NCBI RefSeq assembly: GCF_001418225.1
Contig: NZ_LIPT01000003.1
Coordinates: forward strand, 372,001-436,000
Length of the DNA stretch: 64,000 nucleotides
Source: Pannonibacter indicus
GTDB lineage: Bacteria > Pseudomonadota > Alphaproteobacteria > Rhizobiales > Stappiaceae
Direction of reading: 5' to 3'
Notes under the pieces: model-generated
What the model saw: only the letters and a program-made list of their open reading frames with translations
Told to the model about the DNA's origin: nothing
Databases searched by the model: none
Shown: piece after piece, positions 46,822 to 56,862 of the stretch
Layout: each line of letters begins with the position of its first letter
Numbering within the stretch: position 1 is the stretch's first letter
Program-made: the position numbers and the translations under genes

Positions 46822-47778
46822 TCATCCAATTGCGTCACTTGCGTTGGAAAGTGCTTGTTTCAATGCAAGGAAGTCCCGCCAGGCCAGCCGTTTTTCCAGC
46901 GGGCTGCGCAGGAGATAGGCCGGATGATAGGTCGCGATGGCGCGGATCTTCCGCCCGCCCGCATCATAATCCATCCAGCGCCCGCGCATGCGGCGGATGC
47001 CATCCGTGTTGCCTGTCAGCGCCTTGGCGGATGCAGCGCCCAGGAAGACCAGAAAATCCGGGTTGGCCAGTTCGATCTGCCGGGCGATGAAAGGACGGCA
47101 GATTTCCGTTTCCTGCGGTGTCGGCGTGCGGTTGCCCGGCGGGCGCCAGGGCACGACATTGGCGATATAGACAGAAGATCTGTCGAGCCCGATGGCCGCC
47201 AGCATCCGGTCCAGCAACTGTCCGGAGCGGCCGATGAAGGGCACACCGGACAGATCCTCGTCCCGGCCCGGCGCTTCGCCCACCAGCATCACCCGGGCAG
47301 ACGGATTACCATCAGCAAAGACCAGCGACTTGGCGGTGAGGCGCAGATTGCAGCCATTGAAGGCGGCAAGGCAGGCCTTCAGGTCTTCCAGCGTTGCGGC
47401 TGACTTTGCCGCCTCGCGGGCAGACTTCACCGCCTGTTCGCCGGGGATGACCGCCGGATCCGTGGAGGCAGAAACAGGTGCCTGCGCCTGCGGTTTGAGC
47501 GTTACGTTGCGGTTGAGTGACGGCAGATTGAGGGGCGGCGGGGCAGCTTGACCGGCAATGCGTGACTGAACCGGACCCTGACCGTAATCCTGCGGGCTGA
47601 AACCGCCGCCGCGCGACTGGCGCGCCATCGCAGCCTGCTCTGCCTCCAGCGCCGACTGGGCAAAACGGTCGATGACGTCATCTTCCACCCAGCCATCCAC
47701 ACCGGCGCCTTGAAGAAAGTCCAGAAGCGCCTCGATGTGCCGGGCCGTCAGGCCAGATGCTGAGAAAGACGTGATCAT
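46822..47778 (-). CDS. Uracil-DNA glycosylase, family 4 type
   Basis: 318 residues. The C-terminal 200 carry VMLVGEAPGRDEDLSGVPFIGRSGQLLDRML (motif 1 GEAPGxxE and uracil-site F), ANVVPWRPPGNRTPTPQE and the late motif TYHPAYLLRSPLEKR. Cluster cysteines are in LKACLAAFNGCNL, EICRPF and nearby positions, fitting the [4Fe-4S] UDG class. The first 100 residues are a Pro/Gln-rich extension. It removes uracil from DNA for base excision repair. Divergent from ETF-QO. Confidence 0.92.
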   Translation of the reverse strand: MITSFSASGLTARHIEALLDFLQGAGVDGWVEDDVIDRFAQSALEAEQAAMARQSRGGGFSPQDYGQGPVQSRIAGQAAPPPLNLPSLNRNVTLKPQAQAPVSASTDPAVIPGEQAVKSAREAAKSAATLEDLKACLAAFNGCNLRLTAKSLVFADGNPSARVMLVGEAPGRDEDLSGVPFIGRSGQLLDRMLAAIGLDRSSVYIANVVPWRPPGNRTPTPQETEICRPFIARQIELANPDFLVFLGAASAKALTGNTDGIRRMRGRWMDYDAGGRKIRAIATYHPAYLLRSPLEKRLAWRDFLALKQALSNASDAIG

Positions 47779-47869
47779 GCCGCCAATGTAACGGGAGATG
47801 GCGCAAACACAACATGCCTTGCTCCGCTCTCCCGTGATATCGGTTCCATTCCTGCGGCAAGCTGATGGG

Positions 47870-47895
47870 TTGACTAACGTTTACGTTAACGTAAA
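47870..47895 (+). promoter_or_regulatory. Perfect palindrome ahead of ETF-QO (LiuR-like operator)
   Basis: TTTACGTTAACGTAAA at 47880-47895 is a perfect 16-bp palindrome, preceded by a -35-like TTGACT at 47870-47875. The sequence resembles sites described for the MerR-family regulator LiuR, which controls branched-chain amino-acid and acyl-CoA oxidation genes including ETF components. The regulator gene is not in the window. Confidence 0.55.
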
Positions 47896-48047
47896 GTCCT
47901 TGCCAGCCGAAACGGAGGAATTGCAGGTCCACTTGAGCTGCTCTAAAGAGGACGCGACGCTTAGACAGTCAAGCGGGCAGGGTGGGGCCGCCTGCTGCAA
48001 TTGCGCCAGTCTGTTCGCAGTCTGGCGTGCTTGAGAGGGAGAGTGCG

Positions 48048-49724
48048 ATGACGGAAGAGCTTGAGCTGCCCGAGCGCGAAAGCATGGATTTTGATGTGGT
48101 GATTGTCGGTGCTGGCCCCGCAGGCCTTTCCGCCGCCATTCGCCTCAAGCAGATTGCGAACGAGAAGGGCGAAGAGCTGTCCGTCGTGGTCCTGGAAAAG
48201 GGCTCGGAAGTGGGCGCTCACATCCTGTCGGGCGCGGTCATTGACCCGATCGCCCTGGACCGCCTGCTGCCGGACTGGCGCAGCGAGGACACGCCCATCA
48301 AGACGGCGGTGACGGCTGACCATTTCCTCGTGCTGGGACCCGCCGGTTCCATGCGCCTGCCGAATGTTCTGATGCCGAAGCTGATGAACAACCATGGCAA
48401 TTACATCGTTTCGCTGGGCAATGTCTGCCGCTGGCTGGCCACCAAGGCCGAAGAGCTGGGCGTGGAGATCTACCCCGGCTTTGCCGCCGCCGAAGTGCTC
48501 TATGACGGAGAGGGCAAGGTTGTAGGTGTCGCCACCGGCGACATGGGCATTGGCCGTGACGGCAAGCCCAACCAAAACTACACCCGCGGCATGGAACTGC
48601 GCGGTAAATATGTGCTGATCGCCGAAGGCGTGCGCGGTTCGCTGGCCAAGCAGCTCATTTCCCGCTTCGAGCTGGACAAGGATGCGGATGTGCCGAAATT
48701 TGGCATCGGCATCAAGGAACTGTGGCAGATCGATCCGGCAAAGCATCAGTTGGGGCTGGTGCAGCATTCCTTCGGCTGGCCGCTGGACAACCGCACGGGC
48801 GGCGGCTCCTTCCTCTATCATCTGGAGGACAATCAGGTCGCCGTCGGCTTCGTGGTGCATCTCAACTACCAGAACCCGTACCTGTCGCCCTTCGACGAGT
48901 TTCAGCGCTTCAAGACCCATCCGGCCGTCCGTGACACCTTCGAGGGTGGCAAGCGCCTTGCCTATGGTGCACGCGCCATCACCGAGGGCGGCTACCAGTC
49001 GGTGCCGAAGCTGTCTTTCCCCGGTGGCCTGCTGATTGGCTGCTCCGCCGGCTTCGTCAACGTGCCGCGCATCAAGGGCTCGCACAACGCCATGCTCTCC
49101 GGCATGATCGCTGCCGAGCATGTGATGGAGGCGCTGGGCCGGGGTGAGGCGAATGCCGAACTGACGGCCTTTGACACCGCCTGGCGCGAAAGCGACATCG
49201 GCAAGGACCTGAAGAAGGTCCGCAACGTCAAGCCGCTATGGTCGCGCTTCGGTGCGGTCATGGGCGTCATGCTGGGCGGCCTCGACATGTGGACGAACGA
49301 ACTGTTCGGCTTCTCCTTCTTCGGCACCATGAAGCACGGCAAGACCGACGCGCAGAGCCTGAAGCCGGCCGCCGAGTGCAAGCCGATCGCCTATCCCAAG
49401 CCCGATGGGGTCGTCACCTTCGACAAGCTGTCCTCGGTGTTCCTGTCCAACACCAACCATGAGGAGGATCAGCCGGTCCACCTGAAGGTGAAGGACATGG
49501 CGCTGCAGAAGGCTTCCGAGCACGACGTCTATGGCGGCCCGTCCAACCGCTATTGCCCGGCCGGTGTCTATGAATGGGTCGAGGAAGGTGAGGGCGCGCC
49601 CCGCTTCCAGATCAACGCGCAGAACTGCGTCCACTGCAAGACCTGCGACATCAAGGACCCGAACGGCAACATCACCTGGACGGTGCCCGAAGGCTCCGGC
49701 GGTCCGAACTACCCGAACATGTGA
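48048..49724 (+). CDS. Electron transfer flavoprotein-ubiquinone oxidoreductase
   Basis: 558 residues from the ATG at 48048 (GAGGGAG upstream). FAD-binding DVVIVGAGPAGLSAAIRL opens the protein; GRDG-like and GGGSFLYHLEDNQVAVGFVV, SFPGGLLIGCSAGFVNVPRIKGSHNAMLSG follow. The C-terminal ferredoxin part has CPAGVYEW and NCVHCKTCDIKDP, giving the four cysteines of the [4Fe-4S] cluster. It moves electrons from ETF to ubiquinone at the inner membrane during fatty-acid and amino-acid oxidation. It is a single gene with its own terminator. Confidence 0.97.
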   Translation: MTEELELPERESMDFDVVIVGAGPAGLSAAIRLKQIANEKGEELSVVVLEKGSEVGAHILSGAVIDPIALDRLLPDWRSEDTPIKTAVTADHFLVLGPAGSMRLPNVLMPKLMNNHGNYIVSLGNVCRWLATKAEELGVEIYPGFAAAEVLYDGEGKVVGVATGDMGIGRDGKPNQNYTRGMELRGKYVLIAEGVRGSLAKQLISRFELDKDADVPKFGIGIKELWQIDPAKHQLGLVQHSFGWPLDNRTGGGSFLYHLEDNQVAVGFVVHLNYQNPYLSPFDEFQRFKTHPAVRDTFEGGKRLAYGARAITEGGYQSVPKLSFPGGLLIGCSAGFVNVPRIKGSHNAMLSGMIAAEHVMEALGRGEANAELTAFDTAWRESDIGKDLKKVRNVKPLWSRFGAVMGVMLGGLDMWTNELFGFSFFGTMKHGKTDAQSLKPAAECKPIAYPKPDGVVTFDKLSSVFLSNTNHEEDQPVHLKVKDMALQKASEHDVYGGPSNRYCPAGVYEWVEEGEGAPRFQINAQNCVHCKTCDIKDPNGNITWTVPEGSGGPNYPNM

Positions 49725-50061
49725 TCCTTCTTCGCCCCCCGGCGAGCCCAGCTCTCCGGGGGCTGGTTTTGGGCAAACAGGAACACTCCCGCGCCGTCCC
49801 GGCACAAGGCCGGGTCGGCGCGGTGCCTGGCTTTTTCCTCAGTGGCATTGATGATCAGGGTCGGGCAGTGCGCACTTGCCTGCCGGAGGTAGCCTTAACC
49901 ATGTCCCGCGTCCCCAAGAAAAAATAACGCAGGGGCAGGCTGGAAATTTCGCGGCATTAACTCCTTCTCAAGGTTAACAGGACAAACTCAAGGTCAAGTC
50001 TTGATGGGATGTCCCCTGTTGCGTTCGCGGCCCTGTAAAGGCGCGGAAGGTTGGAGTTGCG
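49725..50061. other. Intergenic region ETF-QO / SleB-like gene
   Basis: 337 bp. It holds the ETF-QO terminator and a second GC-rich stem near 49798-49837 followed by CTTTTTCC. An 8-codon frame ending PKKK at about 49900-49927 has no support as a gene. The remaining 130 bp probably hold the promoter of the hydrolase gene. Confidence 0.4.
49734..49771 (+). terminator. Rho-independent terminator of the ETF-QO gene
   Basis: GCCCCCCGG...CCGGGGGC stem with a 13-nt loop followed by TGGTTTTG, beginning 9 bp after the stop. Confidence 0.75.
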
Positions 50062-51300
50062 TTGCGTATGTTCGGCCCCGTTTATCTCTGCGGCAAGCCC
50101 ATCCGTCCGCGCCGGCGCTTCAAGCTCCGTCACGCGCTGGCCGCCGCCCCCCTCGCGTTCATCGGTCTCACCGGCTCCATCGGCCAGCAGGATATCAGTG
50201 CACTGATGTCAGCAGGCGGCATGCCGTCCTGGATGCAGGCGCTGGAGACCGTCGATTTCAGCTCGCAGCTGCCTCCCACTTTGACATTGGCACAGGCAAC
50301 GCCCCTGCCGGCGCCGGAGCTGACGCTGGAAGGCGTTACTGTATCGGCACCGCAGGGCATGCAGAACACCGTGATCAAGGGGCTTGAGCCTCTGGTGCGT
50401 GAGACGCTGCCGACGGAAGTGCCGGATGAGATCCGGATCAACCGCACCGGCAAGGGCGACCGTTTCATGTCGATGGCGCCGGACCGGGAAATGCTGGAGC
50501 AGGCTTCCGGCTCGGTCTATGCCATGGCCAGCCTCATTGGAAACGGCGGTCAGGCCGACATGCCGCGCGTTGCCTTCGTCAAGCCCGAGCCGCTGACGGC
50601 CGATCAGCGCAATCAGTTCGCCAGCGCCGCAAAGCAGCCGAAGGGCGGCCGCAGCAAGGGCACGGAGGAAGCGGGCGAGCCGATGGATCTGCAGCGCATG
50701 ATGATGGCGCGCAACGCGGCAGCTGCCGGCTTCTCGCTGGTGTCAGCCTATGCGCCGGAAGCGGCCGATACGTCCCGCGATCCGTTTACGGCTTTGTTCG
50801 GTCCGCAGTATGAAGTGGACCTGCCGCCGCCGGAAGATCCGCAGAACCCGCATTGGTGGGCGCAGAAGCCGTTGCCGCTGTCTGTTTTGGAACCCAAGGA
50901 GCAGCGCTGCATGGCCGAGGCGATCTACTTCGAGGCGCGGGGTGAATCCGAGGAGGGGCAGGTCGCGGTGGCTCAGGTGGTGCTGAACCGGGTGAAGAAC
51001 CCGGCCTATCCGAACTCCATCTGCGAAGTGGTCTATCAGAACCAGAACAGGCGCAACCAGTGCCAGTTCTCCTTCGCCTGTGACGGCATTCCGGACCGGA
51101 TCACCTCACCGGACGCCTGGGCCACGGCGCAGCGCCTTGCCAAGGAAGTGGTTTCGGGCCAGCAATATCTGAAGATGGTGGATGCCTCCACGCACTATCA
51201 CGCCACCTATGTGAAGCCGCGCTGGGCCGGTGAAATGAACAAGCGCGGCCAGATCGGCCTGCACATCTTCTACAAGACCAAGGCCGGCGGCTGGAACTGA
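50062..51300 (+). CDS. Cell wall hydrolase, SleB type
   Basis: 412 residues from a TTG (ATG at 50068 is the alternative). An N-terminal hydrophobic stretch (LAAAPLAFIGLTGS) after a basic segment suggests an uncleaved anchor or signal. Residues 60-270 are low-complexity. The C-terminal domain (about 285-412) has AEAIYFEARGESEEGQVAVAQVVLNRV, CEVVYQ, QCQFSFACDG and ASTHYHATYVKPRWA, the Hydrolase_2 domain of spore cortex enzyme SleB. In non-sporulating alphaproteobacteria it is thought to cleave peptidoglycan; Glu in EARGE is the probable catalytic residue. Confidence 0.9.
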   Translation: MRMFGPVYLCGKPIRPRRRFKLRHALAAAPLAFIGLTGSIGQQDISALMSAGGMPSWMQALETVDFSSQLPPTLTLAQATPLPAPELTLEGVTVSAPQGMQNTVIKGLEPLVRETLPTEVPDEIRINRTGKGDRFMSMAPDREMLEQASGSVYAMASLIGNGGQADMPRVAFVKPEPLTADQRNQFASAAKQPKGGRSKGTEEAGEPMDLQRMMMARNAAAAGFSLVSAYAPEAADTSRDPFTALFGPQYEVDLPPPEDPQNPHWWAQKPLPLSVLEPKEQRCMAEAIYFEARGESEEGQVAVAQVVLNRVKNPAYPNSICEVVYQNQNRRNQCQFSFACDGIPDRITSPDAWATAQRLAKEVVSGQQYLKMVDASTHYHATYVKPRWAGEMNKRGQIGLHIFYKTKAGGWN

Positions 51301-51337
51301 GGCTGATCAGGAAATGTAAGGGGCGGGAGAACTGCCC

Positions 51338-51391
51338 CTCCGTCGTCGTCCCGGACGCAGCGAAGCGGAGATCCGGGATGACGATGGAGAA
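51338..51391. repeat. CCGGA palindromic repeat, single copy (H3)
   Basis: CCCGGACGCAGCGAAGCGGA then GATCCGGG, flanked by CGTCGTCGTC and ATGACGATGGAGA. It lies between the convergent SleB-like gene and nadC. Confidence 0.75.
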
Positions 51392-51414
51392 GTCAAGGCA
51401 CTGGTTCTGCCCAA

Positions 51415-52275
51415 TCAACCGATGCCGATATCCAGTCCCAGGTCGAGAACCGGGGCGGAGTGGGTGATCCAGCCGGAGGAGATGAGGTCAACGCCAGCCT
51501 CGGCCACGGCGCGCACGGTGGTCTCGTCGATGCCGCCCGAAGCTTCCAGCAGCACCTTGCCGCCGGCGATGGCGACGGCCTCGCGCAGGCGGTCCGGGCC
51601 CATGTTGTCCAGCATGATGACGTCGGGCTTTGCCTCCAGCGCCTCGCGCAGCTGGTCCAGCGTGTCCACCTCCACCTCGATCTTCACCAGATGGCCGGCA
51701 AAGGCCTTGGCCGAGTGGATGGCTTTGGCGACGCCCCCCGCAACGGCGATGTGATTGTCCTTGATCAGGATCGCATCATCGAGGCCGAAGCGGTGGTTGG
51801 AGCCGCCGCCGCAGCGTACAGCATATTTTTCAAAGGCGCGCAGGCCCGGTGTCGTCTTGCGGGTGCAGACGATCTTCGCTTTTGTATGTGCGATTGCATC
51901 GGCAAAGCGGGCGGTCGCGGTGGCAATGCCGGAGAGGCGGCCCAGATAGTTAAGCGCCACGCGTTCCGCCGCCAGCAACGCCCGTGCCGGGCCATCGATG
52001 CGGGCAACGATGGCGCCCGGCGTCAGCCTTGCACCGTCGCCGGCCAGAACGTCCACCTTGAGCTTTGGCGAGGTGAGGGCAAAGGCGGTGATGGCAAGGT
52101 CGATGCCTGCCAGCACGCCGTTCTTGCGCGCGGCGATGACGGCGCTTGCCGATACATCCGGGCCGATGGTGGCCTGTGAGGTGATATCCCCGGCGCGGCC
52201 CCAGTCTTCCAGCAGGGCAGCGCGCACGGCGTCTTCCACCATCAGATGCGGCAGTTCGGGCAGGAAGGCGGTCAT
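51415..52275 (-). CDS. nadC: Nicotinate-nucleotide pyrophosphorylase (carboxylating)
   Basis: 286 residues. Family marks are [78 protein letters not shown] and [12 protein letters not shown]. It converts quinolinate and PRPP to nicotinate mononucleotide. The start overlaps the nadB stop by 4 bp, and it is the last gene of nadABC. Confidence 0.96.
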   Translation of the reverse strand: MTAFLPELPHLMVEDAVRAALLEDWGRAGDITSQATIGPDVSASAVIAARKNGVLAGIDLAITAFALTSPKLKVDVLAGDGARLTPGAIVARIDGPARALLAAERVALNYLGRLSGIATATARFADAIAHTKAKIVCTRKTTPGLRAFEKYAVRCGGGSNHRFGLDDAILIKDNHIAVAGGVAKAIHSAKAFAGHLVKIEVEVDTLDQLREALEAKPDVIMLDNMGPDRLREAVAIAGGKVLLEASGGIDETTVRAVAEAGVDLISSGWITHSAPVLDLGLDIGIG

Positions 52276-53924
52276 GCGCCTTCTCCGGCCATGTTGGCGA
52301 GGTCAAAGGCAGACAGCGGGTCCTTCACCGCCTCGCTGGCGCCTGCTGCGGCCGCGTCGACCTGATCCAGCGTCAGGAAGCTGCGCTTGGCCTGTGCCGG
52401 ATCGGCCTGCGGGAAGTCGGAGCGGTAATGTGCGCCCCGGCTTTCCTTGCGCAGGAAAGCGGCTGCGGCAACGATCTTGCCCGCAATCATCATGTTGCGG
52501 ATGGAGGTGCGCTGTACCTGCGCCTCAGCCGCCGCAATGCGGGCGAGGGCGGTCTGAAGGCCCTCCGCATCCCGCTCCACACCCACCAGATCATTCATGG
52601 TCTGGCGCAGGATGGAGATGGCGGTGCGCTCATCGTGGTTGCGCTGGCTGGGCAGGCCCGGCTCGTCGTCCAGTTCTTCCCAATAGGCGGTGCGCGGGGT
52701 CGGCATCAGGCCCTGAATGTCCTCGGCAATCCGCGCAGCAAAGACCACGGCTTCCAGCAGCGAGTTGGAGGCCAGCCGGTTTGCGCCATGGGCACCGGTG
52801 GAGGCGACTTCGCCCGCCGCCCACAGTCCGTCCAGCGAGGTGCGCCCGTTCGCGTCCGTCAGCACGCCGCCCATGTGATAGTGCTCTGCCGGGGCAATCG
52901 GGATCGGCTGCGTCACCGGGTCGATGCCCGCGGCCATGCAGGCGGCGTAAACGGTGGGGAAGTGCCCGGCAAAGCCTGCGCCGATTGCCTCGCGGCAATC
53001 AAGGAACACGCCGCGCCCGGCGGCCCGCTCGCGGAAGACGGCGCGGGCGACGATGTCACGCGGGGCCAGTTCGGCCAGCGGATGCACCCTCTGCATGAAG
53101 CGTTCACCGGCGGCGTTCACGAGGATTGCGCCTTCGCCCCGCAGGGCTTCGGTGGCCAGCGGTGCCGGATCGCGGCCAAGATCCAGAGCGGTGGGGTGGA
53201 ACTGCACAAATTCCGCATCCGCCAGCACGGCTCCGGCTCGGGCTGCCATGCCGAGGCCGTGGCCATTGGCTTCGCCCGGATTGGTGGTGACTGAATAGAG
53301 ATGGCCGATGCCGCCGGAGGCAAGAACAACGGCAGGTGCCTGGAAGGCGAGCCGCTCCAGCCCGCCGCGGCGGCGCGCCATCACGCCCGTGACATAGCGC
53401 CCTTCGGTGATCAGGCTCTCGCCGAGATAGCCTTCGATGACGCGGATGGACGGCGTGTTGCGCACCGCCGTCACCAGTGCATCCATGATGGCGCGTCCGG
53501 CCATGTCGCCGCGCACCCGCACCACGCGGCTCTGGGAATGGGCGGCCTCGCGGGAGACCTGCAGGCGGCCTTCCAGATCCTTGTCGAAGGGCACGCCATA
53601 GCTCAGGAGGTCATGCACCCGGCGCGGCGCTTCCGCCGTCATCATGGCAACGATCTTGTCCTGGCAGATGCCGCCGCCCACGGCCAGCGTATCGGCCAGA
53701 TGGCTTTCGGATGTGTCCCCGTCGGAAACGGCAGCGGCAATGCCGCCCTGCGCCCAGGCCGAGGAAGCCCCTTCACCGATCGGCGCATTGCTGATGATGG
53801 TGACGGGGCGCGGGCTGAGTTTCAGCGCGCAGAACAGGCCCGCAAGACCACCTCCGAGGATCACCACATCGTCCACGCCACGCGCAGACAGGGAGGGGGC
53901 CAGGATTTCGCTACGTATTGCCAT
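52272..53924 (-). CDS. nadB: L-aspartate oxidase
   Basis: 550 residues from the ATG at 53924. FAD-binding [17 protein letters not shown] at the N-terminus, [13 protein letters not shown], the catalytic-region [22 protein letters not shown] and [12 protein letters not shown], and a C-terminal helical domain ([34 protein letters not shown]). It oxidises aspartate to iminoaspartate for quinolinate synthesis. It lies 142 bp after nadA and overlaps nadC. Confidence 0.96.
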   Translation of the reverse strand: MAIRSEILAPSLSARGVDDVVILGGGLAGLFCALKLSPRPVTIISNAPIGEGASSAWAQGGIAAAVSDGDTSESHLADTLAVGGGICQDKIVAMMTAEAPRRVHDLLSYGVPFDKDLEGRLQVSREAAHSQSRVVRVRGDMAGRAIMDALVTAVRNTPSIRVIEGYLGESLITEGRYVTGVMARRRGGLERLAFQAPAVVLASGGIGHLYSVTTNPGEANGHGLGMAARAGAVLADAEFVQFHPTALDLGRDPAPLATEALRGEGAILVNAAGERFMQRVHPLAELAPRDIVARAVFRERAAGRGVFLDCREAIGAGFAGHFPTVYAACMAAGIDPVTQPIPIAPAEHYHMGGVLTDANGRTSLDGLWAAGEVASTGAHGANRLASNSLLEAVVFAARIAEDIQGLMPTPRTAYWEELDDEPGLPSQRNHDERTAISILRQTMNDLVGVERDAEGLQTALARIAAAEAQVQRTSIRNMMIAGKIVAAAAFLRKESRGAHYRSDFPQADPAQAKRSFLTLDQVDAAAAGASEAVKDPLSAFDLANMAGEGA

Positions 53925-54066
53925 CGCAGGGGCTTTCCAAACGGCGCCGGAAGGCAGCTCCGCCTCCGGCCGCAAGGCCGCACCCGGACAGATGGGGGAG
54001 GGAAGGTCCGGGCGGGTCAGGAAACAGGACAGGCCGGTACGCCAGGGTTATGCGCCGGCTTGCCGG

Positions 54067-55152
54067 TCAGCTCTTCAGGTTGATCATACGTTCCACCGCA
54101 CGGCGCGCAAGGCCGGCAACAGCGGGATCAACCGTGACTTCTTCCTTCATCTCGATCAGGGCATCGAGGATCTTGGACAGGGTGATGCGCTTCATGTGCG
54201 GGCACAGATTGCAGGGGCGGATGTAGTCCACGCCCGGCGTCTCGCTCGCCACATTGTCCGCCATGGAGCATTCGGTGATCATCATCACCTTGGCGGGCTT
54301 CTTTTCCTTCACCCAGTCGATCATGTGCTTGGTCGAGCCGGCAAAGTCGGCTTCGTCCACCACTTCCGGCGGGCATTCCGGATGGGCAATGATCTTCACG
54401 TCCGGATCGATCTTGCGGTAGTCGCGCAGTTCCTGCGCGGTGAAGCGCTCATGCACCTCGCAGGCCCCGTCCCAGACAAGTACTTCCACGTTGGTCTTGC
54501 GGGCGACGTTGGCGGCCAGATACTTGTCCGGGATCAGAAACACCCGGTCCACACCAAGGCTCTCCACCACTTCCACGGCATTGGACGAGGTGCAGCAGAT
54601 GTCGCACTCTGCCTTCACGGCAGCAGAGGTGTTCACATAGGTGATGATCGGCACGCCGGGATTGCGCTCGCGCAGGGCACGCACATCTTCGGCAGTGATG
54701 GACTCGGCCAGCGAGCAGCCAGCGCGGCTGTCAGGGATCAGCACCGTTTTGGACGGATTGAGGATCTTGGAGGTCTCGGCCATGAAATGCACGCCGCACT
54801 GGACGATCACGTCCGCGCTGGTGCGTGTTGCCTCGATGGCCAGCTGCAGGCTGTCGCCCACCACATCCGCCACGCCGTGATAGATGTCCGGCGTCATGTA
54901 ATTATGCGCCAGAATGACCGCGTTGCGCTCCTTCTTGAGCTTGTTGATCGCATGGATCGTCGGCGCAAGAGCGGGCCACTCGATGGCGGGGATGATGTGC
55001 TTGACCTTCTCGTAGATGGGCGCCGTCTCGCGCGCCACCTCTTCCGTATAGGCCAGGTCCGGACGGTTCACCGCACCATGACGGTCAATCGCCAGCTCCG
55101 CTGCGGGCCTGACCTCGCAGGCGGAACGTGAGGAAATCAGCGTGGTAGCCAT
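54067..55152 (-). CDS. nadA: Quinolinate synthase A
   Basis: 361 residues from the ATG at 55152. [64 protein letters not shown] and the late [15 protein letters not shown] give the pattern and the three cysteines that hold the [4Fe-4S] cluster. It condenses iminoaspartate with dihydroxyacetone phosphate to quinolinate. First gene of the nad operon; a NadQ-type operator lies 33-51 bp upstream. Confidence 0.96.
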   Translation of the reverse strand: MATTLISSRSACEVRPAAELAIDRHGAVNRPDLAYTEEVARETAPIYEKVKHIIPAIEWPALAPTIHAINKLKKERNAVILAHNYMTPDIYHGVADVVGDSLQLAIEATRTSADVIVQCGVHFMAETSKILNPSKTVLIPDSRAGCSLAESITAEDVRALRERNPGVPIITYVNTSAAVKAECDICCTSSNAVEVVESLGVDRVFLIPDKYLAANVARKTNVEVLVWDGACEVHERFTAQELRDYRKIDPDVKIIAHPECPPEVVDEADFAGSTKHMIDWVKEKKPAKVMMITECSMADNVASETPGVDYIRPCNLCPHMKRITLSKILDALIEMKEEVTVDPAVAGLARRAVERMINLKS

Positions 55153-55546
55153 AGGGCCGTACTCCCTTTGGAGCTCAGATCTATTATGCTCATTTTGAGC
55201 ATATGGCCGGTAAAAGAAAACGGGACTTACGCCCCTTGCCTGCCACCGTCTTTTGCTCTTGCTGAGCTTATATAGTCCTGCCCGCAGACCAAATCCACAC
55301 TTTCTGCAGAAAAGTGCCATATTTTTGAAAAGATGATATTTTCCAGAGGCTTGTTTATGTGCTGGCAATGGGGTGCGGATTGGAGGTGAGGCCGTTCCAA
55401 AACAAAGCCCCCCGTTCAAACGGCCCATAAGAAGCTCTCATCCCTGCATCACAAACATTCACTTGAGCAAAACTACTCGAGGGGCATAGTAGCGGGCGAG
55501 GGGCTCATCACACGGCCCGGAGTGTGTGAATTGGAGAAACCGGGTC
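55153..55546. other. Divergent promoter region nadA / MFS transporter
   Basis: 394 bp. It contains the nadA operator (55185-55203), a -10-like TATAAG on the minus strand near 55268, and AT-rich sequence to about 55380. The nearer 100 bp to the transporter gene show only a partial GAGC...CTC motif. No gene or RNA is seen. Confidence 0.5.
55185..55203 (-). promoter_or_regulatory. Probable NadQ operator of nadABC
   Basis: TATGCTCATTTTGAGCATA: perfect 7-bp arms around 5 nt, in the nadA leader. The nadQ-type gene lies at 56863-57843, one gene away. NadQ proteins of alphaproteobacteria repress nadABC through palindromes at this position. Confidence 0.72.
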
Positions 55547-56770
55547 ATGTCCGCCGCATCTGCGCCCGCAAGGGCCAATATTCCGCTGATCATCATCTGC
55601 GGCTGTGCCATTGCGCTTCTGTCCTTCGGGCCGCGCTCGACCATGGGCATGTTCTTTCAGCCGATGACGGAAGCGCGCGACTGGTCGCGGGAGATCTTCT
55701 CGCTGGCCATCGCCATCCAGAACCTGATGTGGGGCATCGGCCAGCCGGTGGCGGGCATGTTTGCCGACCGGTTCGGCACCTGGAAGACGATTGCGCTGGG
55801 CGCGGTGTTCTATGGCTCGGGCCTGTGGCTGATGGCGGACGCCACCTCGCCGGTGGCGCTGCACATGACCGGCGGCGTACTGATCGGCCTTGGCATTGCC
55901 TTCTCCAGTTTCTCCATGGTGCTCGCCGCCTTTGCCCGCACGGTGACGCCGGAAAAGCGCTCGCTCGCCTTTGGTGTCGGCACGGCTTCCGGTTCGCTGG
56001 GCCAGTTCCTGTTTGCGCCGCTGGGTGCGGGGCTGATTGCCGGGATCGGCTGGCACAACACGCTGCTGGCCTTTTCCGGCCTGATGGCGCTTCTCCCGCT
56101 GCTCGCCATCGCCCTGCGCGGCAAGCCGGATGCAGCCGCCTATGCCGGCACCAGCGCTGACCAGAACCTTAAGCAAGCCATCACCGAGGCGTTCAAGACG
56201 CGCGGCTATCTGCTGCTGACGCTGGGCTTCTTCGTCTGCGGCTTCCATGTGGCTTTCATCACCGTACATTTGCCGCCTTACATCTCCGACCTCGGACTTG
56301 AGGCGCGCTGGGGCGGCTATGCCATCGCCCTCATCGGCCTGTGCAACATCGTGGGGTCTCTGGCATCGGGCTATATCGGCACGCGCCATTCCAAGCCGCA
56401 TTTCCTGTCACTGATCTACTTTGCCCGTGCGGTTGCCATCACCCTGTTCCTCATGGTCCCGGCCTCACCGGCCTCGGTGCTGATCTTCTCGGCGGCCATG
56501 GGCTTTCTGTGGCTGTCCACCGTGCCGCCCACGTCCGGCCTTGTCGCTGTCATGTTCGGCCCGCGTTACATGGCAACGCTTTTCGGTTTCGTCTTCCTGT
56601 CGCATCAGATCGGGTCTTTCCTCGGTGTCTGGCTGGGCGGCAAGCTTTATGACGAACTGGGTTCCTATGATGCGGTCTGGTGGCTCGGCATCGCCCTCGG
56701 CCTTCTCGCGGCCATCGTCCATTGGCCGATCCGCGAACAACCCGTCGTCCGCCTCGCTGTGGCGGAGTGA
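55547..56770 (+). CDS. MFS transporter (OFA/monocarboxylate-like)
   Basis: 407 residues, twelve predicted membrane segments. Landmarks: STMGMFFQPMTEARDWSREIFSLAIA in helix 1-2, GMFADRFGTWKTIALGAV (loop 2-3 motif A) and GVGTASGSLGQFLFAPLGAGLI in helix 5. This is the pattern of the oxalate/formate and monocarboxylate-like branch. The start at 55547 is chosen because GGAG lies upstream; a GTG at 55526 adds seven residues. The location between nadA and nadQ makes transport of an NAD precursor conceivable, but the sequence does not show this. Confidence 0.85.
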   Translation: MSAASAPARANIPLIIICGCAIALLSFGPRSTMGMFFQPMTEARDWSREIFSLAIAIQNLMWGIGQPVAGMFADRFGTWKTIALGAVFYGSGLWLMADATSPVALHMTGGVLIGLGIAFSSFSMVLAAFARTVTPEKRSLAFGVGTASGSLGQFLFAPLGAGLIAGIGWHNTLLAFSGLMALLPLLAIALRGKPDAAAYAGTSADQNLKQAITEAFKTRGYLLLTLGFFVCGFHVAFITVHLPPYISDLGLEARWGGYAIALIGLCNIVGSLASGYIGTRHSKPHFLSLIYFARAVAITLFLMVPASPASVLIFSAAMGFLWLSTVPPTSGLVAVMFGPRYMATLFGFVFLSHQIGSFLGVWLGGKLYDELGSYDAVWWLGIALGLLAAIVHWPIREQPVVRLAVAE

Positions 56771-56786
56771 GTGATCTGCACCTCTA

Positions 56787-56840
56787 CCTCTCCATCGTCA
56801 TCCGCACGCGCCTGCGCGATCCAGTATGACGATGGAGAGG
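56787..56840. repeat. CCGGA-family palindrome, divergent copy (H4)
   Basis: Perfect 15-bp arms CCTCTCCATCGTCAT / ATGACGATGGAGAGG around a GC-rich centre (CCGCACGCGCCTGCGCGATC). It lies between the convergent transporter and nadQ genes. Confidence 0.75.
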
Positions 56841-56862
56841 ATGTGCCTTTGTCTCTCTTCCC

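Noticed and set aside
49721-49927. Small plus-strand open frame ending MSRVPKKK
   Set aside because: It runs through the ETF-QO terminator and shows no family features or ribosome site.
55460-55500. Second NadQ-like site upstream of the MFS gene
   Set aside because: Only a partial GAGC...CTC resemblance; arms are not complementary over the length seen in the nadA palindrome.
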